DNA of 64,000 nucleotides, from contig CM075938.1 in NCBI GenBank assembly GCA_038030265.1, forward strand, positions 11,323,009 to 11,387,008, given 5' to 3'. Below are positions 1 through 11,814 of this stretch, piece after piece. Positions within the stretch are counted from its first letter, which is position 1, and every line of letters starts with the position of its first letter. Under the pieces are notes generated by a model. That model did no database searches and was not told where the DNA came from. It saw only the letters and a program-made list of their open reading frames with translations. The DNA comes from Corythucha ciliata. Lineage: Eukaryota > Arthropoda > Insecta > Hemiptera > Tingidae. Made by a program: the position numbers and the translations under genes.

Positions 1-82
1 TGGGCAGGGACTGGAGGAGCTGGCATTCCCACTTTCACGATAGGTCTGCCTTGCGCAGGGGCCTAAAGACGTTCAAAATAAT

Positions 83-136
83 GCATGCAAAAAATCGTAG
101 CCGTAGAAACACTTACGGCTATGATTTTTGACATGC
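83..136. repeat. Short imperfect hairpin
   Basis: Two 24-base arms (83-106 and 113-136) are reverse complements at 20 of 24 positions and are separated by 6 bases. Three of the four mismatches are transitions. It may be a remnant of a foldback transposon. No gene is seen in bases 1-211. Confidence 0.6.
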
Positions 137-211
137 ACTACTCACTAACCCTCGTAGTTTAAGCACTTTTACTAACAATTTTGACGTTTTTTAACACAAA
201 CAAGTGTTTTT

Positions 212-745
212 TTTTAGTGACCCACATCTGTCCAAATGGTTTTTCAGACAGAAAAATCCACGACATTGGTTTTTAGCGAGCCATACCCGTGAAAAGATCG
301 GCCCTTACGGTGCATTTTTCGAAACATGTTTACTTGCAATGTGCATGTGTACTTGGTAGTGACCTGATGGTTTTTTCTTGTATAGGCAGGCAATTCTGCT
401 TCAACAAATGCGTCGTACGTATCGAGCTTTATTGTGCAAAATGCAGCAAAACTGGTTTGTTGCCGACATTAACCCGCGAATTAGGTTTTATAGAGAGCAA
501 AATCTAGGAAATGTATTCCCAATATTATTAGTTTACAGTAAACCGGACCCGAAAAATCGTTTTATAGTAAGCAAAATCAGCTAAATTGGTTTTTTAATGA
601 GCGATATTCGAGAAATTGTGTTTTATTGAGTCAAATCAGAGATAAAATCTGTTTTTAATCGAACGATCGGTGTAATCGGCCTCTGAATTGGGCCACCCAC
701 CCAGTGAAATTGGTTGGCTGGCAACAAAACTCCACGGAAAAGGTT
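212..745 (+). repeat. Family D minisatellite array (first block)
   Basis: Degenerate units of about 33-36 bases follow the pattern 'GAAATTGG, TTTTTAGCGAGC, AAAATCC'. The short ORFs here are by-products of the repeat. The array ends at a junction containing GGCCACCCACCCAG followed by GAAATTGGTTGGCTGGCAAC. That junction leads into family A and recurs inverted near 32.95 kb. Confidence 0.75.
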
Positions 746-2965
746 CACAAAAATGACACTAACATTATGAAATTGACATTTTACTCACAAAATTGACAAT
801 TCACGCACAAAATTGACAATTTACTCATAAAATTGACAATTTACTCATATAATTGACAATTTACTCATAAAATTGACAACTTACTAATACAATTGACAAT
901 TTACTCATAAAATTGACAATTTAATCATAAAATTCACAATACTTTACTTAAAAAACACAGTTTACTCATAAAATTGACAATTTACCCATAAAATTGACAA
1001 TTTACCCATAAAATTGACAATTCGATGATGAAATTGACAATAATGTAGTAGTGAAACTGACAACTTACCATTAAATTGACAATTTACTTATAAAATCCAC
1101 AATAATTTACTTATAAAATTGACAATTTACCAATAAAATTGAAAATTTACCAGCAAAATTGGCCATTTACACATAGAATTGAATATTCACGCATAAATTT
1201 GACTATTCATTGATAAAATTGCCAATTTACTCACAAAATTGACAATTTACTCATAAAAACGGCAACTTACTCATGAATTTATCAATTTGCTCATAAACAT
1301 GAAAATTTACTCATCAAATCAACAACTTACTCATAAAATTGACAATTTACTCATAAAATTGACAATATCCTCATAAAATTGACAATTTCCTCATAAAATT
1401 GACAATTTCTTCATAAAATTGACAGTTTGCTCATGAAATTGACAATTATTTACTTATAAAATTAACGATTTACCCATAAAATTGGTCATTTAAACATAGA
1501 ATTGGGCATTCACGCATGAAATTGACAATTTATTGATAAAATTGTCAATTTACTCATGAAATTTAATATTTACCCAAGAAATCTACAATTTACTCATAAA
1601 TTTGACAATTTACTCTAAACTTTGACATTATACTCATAAAATTTACAATTTACTCATAAAAACGACAATTTACTCATAAATTTATCAATTTACTTATAAA
1701 ATTGGCAATAATTTACTCATGAAAATGACAACGTATTCATAAAATTAACAATTTATTTCTTAACTTGACATTTTCTCATTAAATGACAGTTCACTGATAA
1801 AATTGGCAATTTAATCTCAAAATTGACAATTTTCTCGTAAAATTGACCATTCACTCATAAAATTGACAATTTACTCATAAAAACGGCAATTTACTCATGA
1901 ATTTATCAATTTGCTCATAAACATGAAAATTTACTCATCAAATCAACAACTTACTCATAAAATTGAAAATTTACTCATAAAATTGACAATTTCCTCTTAA
2001 AATTGACAGTTTGCTCATGAAATTGACAATTATTTACTTATAAAATTAACGATTTACCCATAAAATTGGTCATTTGAACATAGAATTGGGTATTCACGCA
2101 TGAAATTGACAATTTGTAGAAAAAATTGTCAATTTACTCATGAAATTTAATATTTACTCAAGAAATCTACAATTTACTCATAAATTTGACAATTTACTCT
2201 AAACTTTGACCCTATACTCATAAAATTTACAATTTACTCATAAAAACGACAATTTACTCATAAATTTATCACTTTACTTATAAAATTGGCAATAATTTAC
2301 TCATGAAATTGACAACGTATTCATAAAATTGACAATTTATTCCTTAACTTGACATTTTCTCATTAAATTGACAGTTCACTGATAAAATTGGGAATTTAAT
2401 CTCAAAATTGACAATTTTCTCGTAAAATTGACCATTTGCTCATGAAATTGACAATTTATGGGAAAAAATCGGCCTCTTTCGCTAATAATTGTCAGTTTTA
2501 CGTGTTTGCCGTATTTACTACTTATTTATTAATTGAAATTTTTTCTCATAAAATTTTAAGCATAAACTTGACAAATTTCTTTCAATACTGCAAATTTTCC
2601 CATAACATTTACAAATTCGGCTTCGAAATGTCAATTCGCTAAAAAAAATTACAATTTCTTCGTGATACCGACAACTTCCTCATGAAATTAACAATTCCTA
2701 CATACGACTTCCTCTTGAAATTCGCACAATTTCCTAATCAAACTGACAATTTCTTTATAAAACTGAAAATTCCCTCAAAAATGGCAATTTCATCGTACAC
2801 AACATGGAAGTAAAGTGGCAATATCCTTATTAAACCGCGACGATTCACTGATAAAATTGACACCTTTTAAACAGAAAATTTCCTCATTTGTGAGAATCAA
2901 CCCTATAATTAACAATTTCGTCGTGAAACTGACATTTTTTTTTCAATGAAATGGACAATTTTTCT
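746..2965 (+). repeat. Family A minisatellite, about 110 units of 20 bp
   Basis: Near-continuous tandem copies of a 20-base unit, consensus CTCATAAAATTGACAATTTA. Identity is highest near 780-1000 and 1320-1430 and decays towards 2900. A higher-order duplication is visible: the segment starting near 1255 recurs from about 1878 with the same order of variant units. No coding potential. The array lies in the intron upstream of the Ig exon at 3841. Confidence 0.95.
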
Positions 2966-2969
2966 TTTT

Positions 2970-3770
2970 AAAAAATGCCCCGGTGAAGCATTTCGTGTAA
3001 ATTTTGCCCTTGGCCTCGTATTTCGCGTAAATTTTTGCCCAAGACGTTGCGTCTCTTTTCACGGATAAATTTCTCGGATTTGGCTCGATGAACGAAACCG
3101 CAATTTCGGGGAATTTTTGATGCCCGGCAAACCAACTGTTCATCGGGTGACTCAAATTGTCAAGAGACTGAAATTGGTTTGCTGGCAACGAATATCACCG
3201 AAATTGGTTGTTCAGCGAGCAAAATTCGAGGAATTTATTTTACAACGAGCCAGATCCGGAGAAATGTTGTTCTTTTGCGAGAAAAATGCTCGAAATTTGG
3301 TATTTTAAAGAGCTCAAACTTGCGAAATTGTGTTTTTTTTTTTGTGCGAAAAATCAGCGAAATCGTTAACTGAAGTAATCCGTCCAGAAAAATCGTCTTG
3401 TCAGCATCAACAAATAGCGACATTTATTTTATTATAAGAAAAAAAATGTTTTTCAGAGAGAAATATCCACAAAATTAGTTTAAAGACAGCGAAATTGGAT
3501 ATATATATATTTTTTTTTTCAGTTAGCCAGATCAGGGGAATGTTTAGTTTAAGGCAACAAATATAAGGAAAATTGGTGTTTTAGGGAATGAACTCCGAGA
3601 AATTAGTTTTTTTTTTATTTAAACCAGCTAAAATGAAGTTTTAGTGCGTATAATCCACGAAAATGGTTTCTGAATTTGGGCACCCTGCGAAATTCGTTTG
3701 ATAACAACAAAAAGTCGTAAATTGAATTTCACAAAAAATAATCAAAATAATTAAAAAATAGTCGAATTCC
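2970..3770 (+). repeat. Family H then family D arrays
   Basis: Bases 2970-3115 hold units built on GCATTTCGCGTAAATTT (family H). They are followed by family D units of the GAAATTGGTTT / AGCGAGC type to about 3770. Family A is therefore sandwiched between two D blocks. The H segment, with its ATAAATTTCTCGGATTT motif, recurs in the same orientation at 33.35-33.69 kb. Confidence 0.75.
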
Positions 3771-3840
3771 CTGTGTCTCGGTGTAGGAAATGGACCCAGT
3801 CGTAATAAAAGTTTTCAATTTTTTTTTGTGTGTGTTTCAG

Positions 3841-4041
3841 CACCCTACGTCCTACTATGGCGGCGAGGAGCGTCCGTACTCACAGCCGACACAATTATGG
3901 TGACGCGTGACACAAGGTTTCGCCTCGTCGACGGCTATAATCTTCAAATCAGCGACGTTATGCCGCAGGACGCCGGTGACTATGTCTGTCAAATTGGTGA
4001 CGGCGACAATCGAGATCAAATTCACACGGTTGAAATACTAG
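3841..4041 (+). CDS. klg: Internal coding exon, second half of an Ig domain (klingon/lachesin-like adhesion protein)
   Basis: This 201-base internal exon encodes the C-E-F-G strand half of an immunoglobulin domain: a strand-C tryptophan (LLWRRG), then RFRLVDGYNLQISDV, then the strand-F signature DAGDYVCQ and a final strand ending HTVEIL. It is preceded by a pyrimidine tract and CAG at 3838-3840 and followed by GTGAGT at 4042. The first two bases complete a codon begun in an upstream exon outside the window. The last base (phase 1) joins the exon at 49492 to give VPPSIR. Members of this family are cell-surface, often GPI-anchored, neuronal adhesion proteins. The motif combination looks most like insect klingon, but this was judged from memory. 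The Ig call is firm; the exact orthologue is tentative. Confidence 0.88.
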
Positions 4042-6320
4042 GTGAGTGTATGATTGAAAGATAAAGAGAATCAGAAGCCGTCCCCCCCCCCCCCCACGCC
4101 TGCCCGGTATAGAACGACATAGAGTCTTGATCTATTGTTCATATGATCGCTTCCTCCCCGAAAACGATATCACTTTCCCAATCTAGCCCACCCTCCCCTC
4201 ACCAGAAAACACTCATCCAACCCATTTTTCAACTTCTCCAATATACAGCTCGTTCTTCAAAGCTCTTTATATTGTCAGATGAACAAAAAGAGCAACGAGT
4301 CGGAAAAGAACTGTAAAACAAGGATTCTCCCCCCCGTCCACTACTCTTCTTAACAACAAAAAAGTCCACTGTTTGCTAAAGCAGCCATTTCCTTCTCAAA
4401 CTTGCTTCCGAATCCGATAACTTTCGAGATTTTTTTAAGCCGCTCCCGAAAAGCTGCCCGTTATAAATAAGTGAGGCGGAATAATTTAAAGAGAAACAAG
4501 TAGCGTTATTTTGTTGATTGAAACGTTACTTAAATATTTGTTTCGTATACAGAAAAATAAACTTATATATATCGTAATAAAAATAAGTGAACAATCGTTT
4601 ACGGGGGGCAACATATATCATGCTAAATTGAGACATCATTTCTCTTTTGCTTCGGTAAAAGAAATCCGATTACGTTCCTGCCATCTTATACGTCTTCTCT
4701 CTTTTTTTTTTTTTTTTTTGCTGGATCATTCAATCTAATATATTTTTCCCCCTCGGATCCCTTTTTACAATGACCTTCTCCACATTTCATGGTCAAGAAC
4801 TCCTCGTTTTTCCGAATTAACCCCACCCCTATGAGAACCATTTTCAAACAACCCACGGAAGTAAATAAATCCTATATCATTGTGTAGAAGATATCCACCC
4901 ACTATTTCCATTGGTGAAATGGGTAGTTTCAATTTTTATTTTCTCGACCGCTTCTCTTAAAACGTAAGCTTTTAGTGTTTCAACTTGCAGGAGAGACCGA
5001 GAGAACTCTTTATATGGACCCTCCACACTCCACCCGTTGAACTTTCACCCTATAAGGCACCTACCCACCCTACATTTCCTCGTCCGTTTGGTCTTTTCAA
5101 AGGGCACGAGGGGTGAATTCATATGGACTAATTATTTGACTAGAAGCGGAGACAGTTGTTGCCTATAATTGCTGTAATAAATCTCCCTCCGCCCCTTTAC
5201 CATAAACAACTATTCTTAAAGAAGGGGAGAAAGTCAATAATCCTTGTGAAGTTAATACGTTTTTACTATTTCGCCACCGTTTCAGCATAGTTTTTTGTTT
5301 AATAGGTTGTCGAATGGAGGTTTTTTTTTCCTCTTCTTCTTCTTCAAATGATTGCATTCTTAGTGAGAGGGGTGAGACTGTGTTATTTTGAAACATAAAA
5401 CATTCACAAGGACAAAAAGTCATTTTGAGGCCCATATGTCAGGAAGCTCGCCATCCACCCTTTCCGTCACAAGAACCTGATCCCTTTTTAAAATAATTGA
5501 TGAAGGTCTCCAAAGTCACCCTCTCCGCCCCATCACCAACCCTTCATCGTAACATGGAAAGAGTCGTGTTAGGGGGACTAAAAAGGTTGTCAAAGGCGAT
5601 GTATGAACAAATATATATATTTTCTTTGAAATCATTGATCTTAAGGAGAAGTGGGCGGAGGGGAGGGAGAAAGTTCGATATGTTTAACCAATGGACTATG
5701 TTTTTCCTCAACCAAGTATCTTCACCAACCCTCTTGTTTCCTCTGCTCTGACTGAAAAACTTCAGAGGGAATTTATTACTCAGGAAAAACTGAATATTTA
5801 CACAAAGGACCCTACGCCACTGGCAACCCCCATTGAATCATTCACCCTCCTATATACATTAGTATATGTACATAGGCTTCAGTCATAATAACCCTCTTAC
5901 TTTTGTGATTGGAGGTCGTTTTTAAGTTCGTTAGGCGGATGATCATGGGCGATGGTTGGGGGGGGGGTTGTATAAATATTAATTTGTGACGTTGAGAAGG
6001 CTGTTAAGAAGGGCAGGAATGGAGGGAGTACTTTGACATCGTTTGAGTGCCTAAACGTAAAAAGAAATGGAATACAATGAGGAAAACAGTCAATGCAGCG
6101 TGAGTTTGATAAAAATAAAAATAAATTAATTTTTATTAGAAGTTTGGCCTTCAAAGTGAACTTTGGGGGCATTTTGGATGATTGAGGATTGGTCAGTTTA
6201 GTCCGATTTCTACACAACCGATTCAAATTTAAAAAAACTTTGGAAAAATTATTCTAAGATTTGAAGTTAACAAACCGGTCCTTAATTTTGGTGAAAATAT
6301 ACCTACGAATCGCATTTTTT
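4042..6320 (+). other. Unique intron sequence after the first Ig exon
   Basis: Non-repetitive intron rich in pyrimidine and CACCC tracts, with homopolymers such as the C run after 4081. ORFs here are short, lack splice-supported boundaries and resemble no protein I recognise. It is probably ancestral intron that escaped the array insertions. Confidence 0.6.
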
Positions 6321-6481
6321 TAGGGTTTCTATCAACGGTTTTCCTGACCGCTTTGGTTCGTTCCCAAAAGCAGGTCGCCCCAGGAATTTCCCCTCAACTG
6401 GTGACAGTGCACGCAGCCATGGAGTTCAAGAAAGCGGTGCAGGAGAACACGCTGGGATCAATCTCAACCATCAAGGCAGTT

Positions 6482-6760
6482 GCGTGCCCATGGGGAGGGT
6501 TTTGGGGGCCAGGACCCATCCAAGAGAATTTCAGCCCAGCATAGTTAAGAAATAGCAAACACAAATAATGAAAACATGGAAATGAAATAAATAACTTTAA
6601 AAAACAGAAAGAAAAAAACAAACAAACGAAAGGAAAAAACAACAAAAAACAGATTTGTTTAGCCCCGCTAAGGAGAGCGGTTTATACCACTGACCAGGCG
6701 CTGATTCCGGATTTTCTCAGAGTACAGGGGGGGGGGGGTTGAGAAATTTTGTGCTTCGCT
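6482..6760 (+). repeat. Dispersed two-copy repeat, copy 1
   Basis: Starts with GCGTGCCC, AGGGTTTTGG and CATAGTTAAG, passes an A-rich stretch and TTTATACCACTGACCAGGC, and ends GAGAAATTTTGTG. The same order of blocks occurs at 51878-52206 in the same orientation. It is probably a non-coding mobile element. A CAGGCGCTGATTCCGG block at 6695 followed by a G run resembles the terminal motifs of the hAT-like elements. Confidence 0.75.
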
Positions 6761-6764
6761 GTAC

Positions 6765-8110
6765 TAAAAATCTAAAAATAACTAAACTATCAACTAGCCT
6801 GACTATATAACTACGACTAGGCTGACTATAATCGCACCCAGGCCGACTATAATCGCACCCATAAATGGCAAAACTGACGATTCGCGTCTTGGAAACAGCT
6901 AAACTGACTATTTTGTGCCCTAAACATATCCAAAAAAGACTAAACCGACGATTTGTGCGGCCAAATGATTTCCGGCATGAACATGGCTAAATTAACAGTT
7001 CATGTGCCAAAAATGACCAAACTAACAATTCGCTTGACTGGTTCTTTGCGCTCTAAAAACGGCTAAACTGACGGCCAGGAGAAGACAGAGATGATTCGTG
7101 TCCTGCGAATTGTAAAATCGACTAATTTACAGACCAAGAATAGCCAAACGGACCATTCACGGCTTGTCTTGACCATTTGGGCTCTATAAATATGGCAAAA
7201 CTGACGAATATAGCGCCTTAAAAATTGCTGAACTGAATTAAATCCTGCTCTAAAAATGTCCGAACTGACTGTAATAGGATTAACTGAACCGGTACCTATT
7301 CCTGCTCTAAAAACTGCAAAATCGACCATTCACGCGCCATAAATGGCCAAACTGACCGTTTACGCCTTGGTTTGACGTACTATTCTCGCCCTAAAAATGG
7401 AAAACTGGCTCTATGCGCCTTAAAATGCTAACTGGGAAATCGAGACGTACAATCGGTAAAACTGACTCTATGTGCCCTAAAAAAAAAAAAAAAGCTAAAT
7501 TAGACAATATCCTCTTCGAAAGTACCTAAACAGAAGGTTCCTGCCCCGAAAATGGCCAAACTGACAGTTATTCGTAGCCAGAAAATGGCTGAGTTCCGGC
7601 TCTACAATTAAATTGCCAAAGTGTCAATTCCCGCTCTATAAAAACTACCCGTTTGGACCCTACAATGGCAAAACTAACGATTCATGCCCTGAAAATATCA
7701 CACATACTATTCAAGCCACTAACTAATGACAGTCGTCAGTGCCGTGAAAATGGCCCAACTGGCTATTGACACCCCATGATTGGCAAACATGACTATTATG
7801 TGGCCCACAAATAGTTGCGCTGACGGCTTGCACGTTGAAAAGGCCTAAACGGATGATTCCTGTCCTGAAAAACCGACCACTCACGCGCCGAAAATGGTCA
7901 AAACTGAGCCTTGAAAATGTCAGACGAGCCGTATACTGAAGGGGTGCTCAATCGTGATGGCGCCATTTTTGGCCACTTGCGAACGTTTTCAAGGGCCGAA
8001 CGAATTTTCCAGGGGTTGGTGGCCCCTCAAATTGACAGCCCGAAAGTACGACTGTGTCGAATTTTTTGCCGATCCAGTGAACACCCGGTCATGGCTTGAC
8101 GGTGCGCCCG
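6765..8110 (+). repeat. Family C minisatellite (first block)
   Basis: Degenerate units of about 30 bases on the pattern 'CCCTAAAAATGG', 'CTAAACTGAC', 'ATTCGCGC'. Clean units lie around 6860-7060 and 7540-7690. A less repetitive, GC-richer stretch at about 7910-8110 holds a 62-codon ORF with no recognisable domain. A second C block is at 15.43-16.56 kb. Confidence 0.85.
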
Positions 8111-8129
8111 CGTCGTGACGGTGCGCTAG

Positions 8130-11100
8130 TTAAAGGCTAAAACTGACAAAAACGCTAATTCACGGCACAGATCAAGAAAAAACACCGATTCGCGGTTTCT
8201 GAAGGACAGTTTATGACCATAGATGAAAAACACACTAACTCGAGACTTCGAAATTACGCAGAAAAGAAAACAAAAACACTAATTCATCGCTTACCCGGAG
8301 AATAGCGCTATTTTGCGGCTAGAATCAAGAAAAGCTATCTCATTTGCAGCAAAACCTGAGGGGGGTACGTTAATTCATGGATAAACTTGAAAAACTGGGT
8401 TAATTTGCTGCTAGAGTTGATACAAAACCGCTAATCTCAGCTAAAAAAAAAATAAGAACGTAGTGGCAAAAATTATGATTAAGCGCTGATTCTCGGCTAA
8501 AATTGAGAAACCTGGCTTTACCAAAAAGTTAGAAAAAGCTTGATTTCGTGTCTAAAATTTAAGAAAAAAATTAACTAATTTGGTTCTCTTGAGCAATTTC
8601 AAGAACAAAATTAAGAAAAAATCGCTCTTTCATGGCTAAAATTTAGGAAAAAACGCTAGTGTGCTAAAAAAAAAGATAATTTACAGCAAAATCGAGAAAA
8701 TGCCGAAATGCGAGAAAATTCGCGATTTCTGAAGTCAACTTTATGGCTATCCTAGACGAGAAAAAGCGCAAATTCAAACAGCAATAAGAGAGAAAATGCG
8801 TTAATTTACTGTTCAAATTGATTGAAACGCTAATACGCGGTTAAAATTGCGATGAAATGCTACTGCGCAACATACTTCACGGCCGCGTGAAAGCATTGAG
8901 ATTAATCGCATGTTCTTTTGGTTCAAATATGAAAAAAAAAACGCTCATTAGCAGCTAAAAAACAACATAACAACGCTAAATCATTGCCAAAATGAATACA
9001 TGCGCTAATCCGTTGTTTTTCGATTCAATTTTAAGACCGAAATTGAGAAAAAACTCTAATTTGCATGTAAAATCAAGAAATAACATGTTTTCCGGTCACA
9101 GTTAGCTATTTTCCTGAATTCAAACCATAAATAAAAGTTTTTCCCCAATTTTCACCGCGAATTACTTGACGTTTTTTTTCTGAATTGAGCTCGAGGTTAC
9201 TTTCAGAAGCCGCGAATTTACGTTCTCTCCATTTAAAGCGCGAATTATCGTTTTATCAGTGTCGGATTTACGGGGAGGGTTTTGTGCGTTTTAACCCTCA
9301 CCCCCCCCCCCACAATAAGAAGATGACGCCTACTATAAAATGTGGACTGTTGAAGAGGGAGCTGTACAGATGATTCTTTGAGTTTAACCCGAAATTTGCA
9401 GCTATAAATAAAAACAGCAATCAATCACTCAGCTAATCAACTAATATTGAAAAAACGCCCATTCCAGTGTTTTTTCGAGGCAATCTTCGGGACTGAAATT
9501 GAGTAAAAGCGCTAATTCACATAGGTGAACACGAAAAAATCGCTAATTCACGACAAAAATTGAGGGAACCCTCTAATTCATGGCTACAACTAAGAAAACT
9601 GCTAATTACTTTCCGTCTAAAATGGAAATGAAACGCTTATCCAATAGAGAAAAGATTCAATTCGAGGCAAAAATCACTTACTATAGTAACAGAAAGTGGA
9701 TCAATTTTTAGAAAATCCAAGTTTTAGAACGTTAGTTTACGGAGCAATTTGAAAAATCCGCTAATTCGCAGCTAGTACAGAGGAAACGAGGTAATTTGCT
9801 TGAATTAATAAGACTCTAAACTGGCAAATACACCGAAATTAAAACCCTTAAATGTCCATCGGTCATCGCGTGGATATCCAGCCCGGAAACTTCCTATTTT
9901 GTGAGAATTTGTCATGCTTTGCACAAAGGCCGCGGTTAGCCAGAAATTCGCCGCCAGAAATTCGCCGCCAGAAAAAAGGCCTTAAACCATTATTTTTGAA
10001 GGAATTAGGACAGGAAAGTCGCATTGCCGTGGATATTATAGGCTATGGAACTTCCAACCTTTTGGAGAGAGAGGAATGAACAAAGCCAACCCCCCCCCCC
10101 CCAATTAAAATACTGGCGACAGAATTCCTCGTATCTATCTAACAACATCTTGATAACTAAGATCAAATTCGGCGTGGTTTAAGTTCGAGAAAAAATGGCC
10201 CTGGGTGGGGTTCAAATCATAAATCAAAAATCAATCGCTAAAATTAAGATAAATGACAAATTCGCAACTGAAATTTCAAAAAAATCGCTCATCCGGAGTT
10301 AAAAAAGAGAAAGGCCACGTACTCGCGGGTAAAATTTGGGAAAAGGCTAATCCATGGCAAAAATTGAAAAAATCGCTAGATAAATAACTGCTAAAATTGA
10401 GAAAAGTCACTTATTCGCAAATAGTGCTTGTTAGCGGCTGAAATTTGAACAATCCTGTTTTGCGGACAAAACTGAAAATATTCGCGGCTAAAATTGAGAA
10501 ACATCGCTAATTCGTGGATGAAATTAAAGAAAAAAGCGTATTCGCGGACAAAGTCTGGATGAATAGTTAATTCGCGGATACCTACAAATTTAAAAATCTG
10601 CTAATTTACGGCTAAAGTTGGGAGAAACGCTACGGTAATTCTAATCCACGGCTAAAAGTGTAAAAAAAATGATAGTGTGGGTCAAAATTAGTTCATAAAC
10701 TCCGAATTTGCGGGCAATATTGAGAAAAATCTAAAACTCGCAAGGCTGAAATGAATAAAAACTAATTTGCAGGTCAAAATAAGAAAAAGTGCTGCTGCTG
10801 ACATAGTAAAAAATCGCTAATTTGCACCATAAATTGAGGAAAACTTAAATTCGTGGCCAAAATGTAGAAAAATCGCTAATATGGGATAAAACGCTACTTT
10901 ATTGTGTCTCTAAAATTAACACGAAAATTGAGGAAGATTACTAATTAGCGGATAAAATATAGAAAAAGCTGTGACTCGGGGCTAAAATAGAGAAAAATTC
11001 AAATTTTGGCTGTGAAAATTCACCAATCTGTGGCATCTCAAGGCAAGTTCGGAGCTAAAACTTGGAACTTTCGAACGGGCGTCGAAAATGAATAATTTAA

Positions 11101-11130
11101 AAAATAACATAAACAAGCCAGTCACACATT
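8130..11130 (+). repeat. Family B minisatellite, plus orientation
   Basis: Long degenerate array of about 29-base units: CGCTAATTCGCGG followed by CTAAAATTGAGAAAAA. An interruption at about 9120-9260 carries family B in reverse orientation. It ends at CAGTGTCGGATTTACGG (9257), a transposon-end-like motif followed by G-rich and C-rich runs. No gene is seen. Confidence 0.92.
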
Positions 11131-11179
11131 TTCATTGAGTTGTTTCATAGCTAACTCTCTAGCTATAGCTCGATAGCTC

Positions 11180-11510
11180 TGTGCCCTTGGCACAGGCATT
11201 GTTCAAAATGCCTAACAGCACTTCAGGCAATGTGAAAATCAGCTTGTTTTTCGTGGGAGTTAAAATCTATGCCTACCAATGTACAAGGATTTTACAAAAA
11301 TTCATCACTGACCCAAAACAGGATTGTTAACCATCACTTTTTCCTTCCATGGAAGGGCGTAAACAGATGTCTTATACTAGTGAGGAGGGGGATCTGGATA
11401 TCCTCGTGGCTCTACACTTGACGACATGAAACACACGACAGTATCCCAAACGTACCAAGGGCTGGTGCATCTTGGAACACCTCACTTCAATCGTGCAGAA
11501 TCAGTGGCCG
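11180..11510. repeat. AGGCATT/AATGCCT hairpin block, copy 1, with short unique sequence
   Basis: Contains AGGCATT-6 bases-AATGCCT at about 11194-11213 and CAGGCAATGTGAAAAT at about 11224. A matching block in the same orientation lies at 13735-13845, on the other side of the LINE insertion. Bases 11340-11510 look unique and have no gene. Confidence 0.55.
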
Positions 11511-11514
11511 TAGC

Positions 11515-11805
11515 TTGTACAGCAAGAACCGTGAATTGACCTTTTCTCAATTTTAGCCTGGAATTAGTAGCTTATCGCTGTTTCATCCACGTAAAATTGA
11601 CGTTTTTTCTCAATTTTTGTCGCGAATCAGGACTTTTTCCTAAATTTTTGGCACGAATTAGAGGTTCTTGTATAATTGTAGCCGCGAATTATATCTTATA
11701 CTCTACGTTAGTCGAGAATCAGCGGATTTCTTCATGTTGATTCGATAATTAGCGTTTTTCACCATTTTAAACTCAGAATGACTGCCTGTCTGCAGCCATT
11801 TTTTG
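11515..11805 (-). repeat. Family B minisatellite, minus orientation
   Basis: Units read as GCGAATTAGCG then TTTTTCTCAATTTTAGCC, the reverse complement of family B. This array is the flank on the 3' side of the LINE. Confidence 0.85.
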
Positions 11806-11814
11806 CTCGGAATG

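Noticed and set aside
746..2965. Regular short repeats that could suggest a CRISPR array
   Set aside because: The units abut with no unique spacers, decay gradually, and the context is a eukaryotic intron.
6323..6475. Possible extra exon: TTTTTTTAG acceptor followed by about 50 open codons (FLSTVFLTALVRSQ...)
   Set aside because: No good donor in frame, it overlaps the start of a dispersed repeat, and the exons at 3841 and 49492 already join in phase without it.
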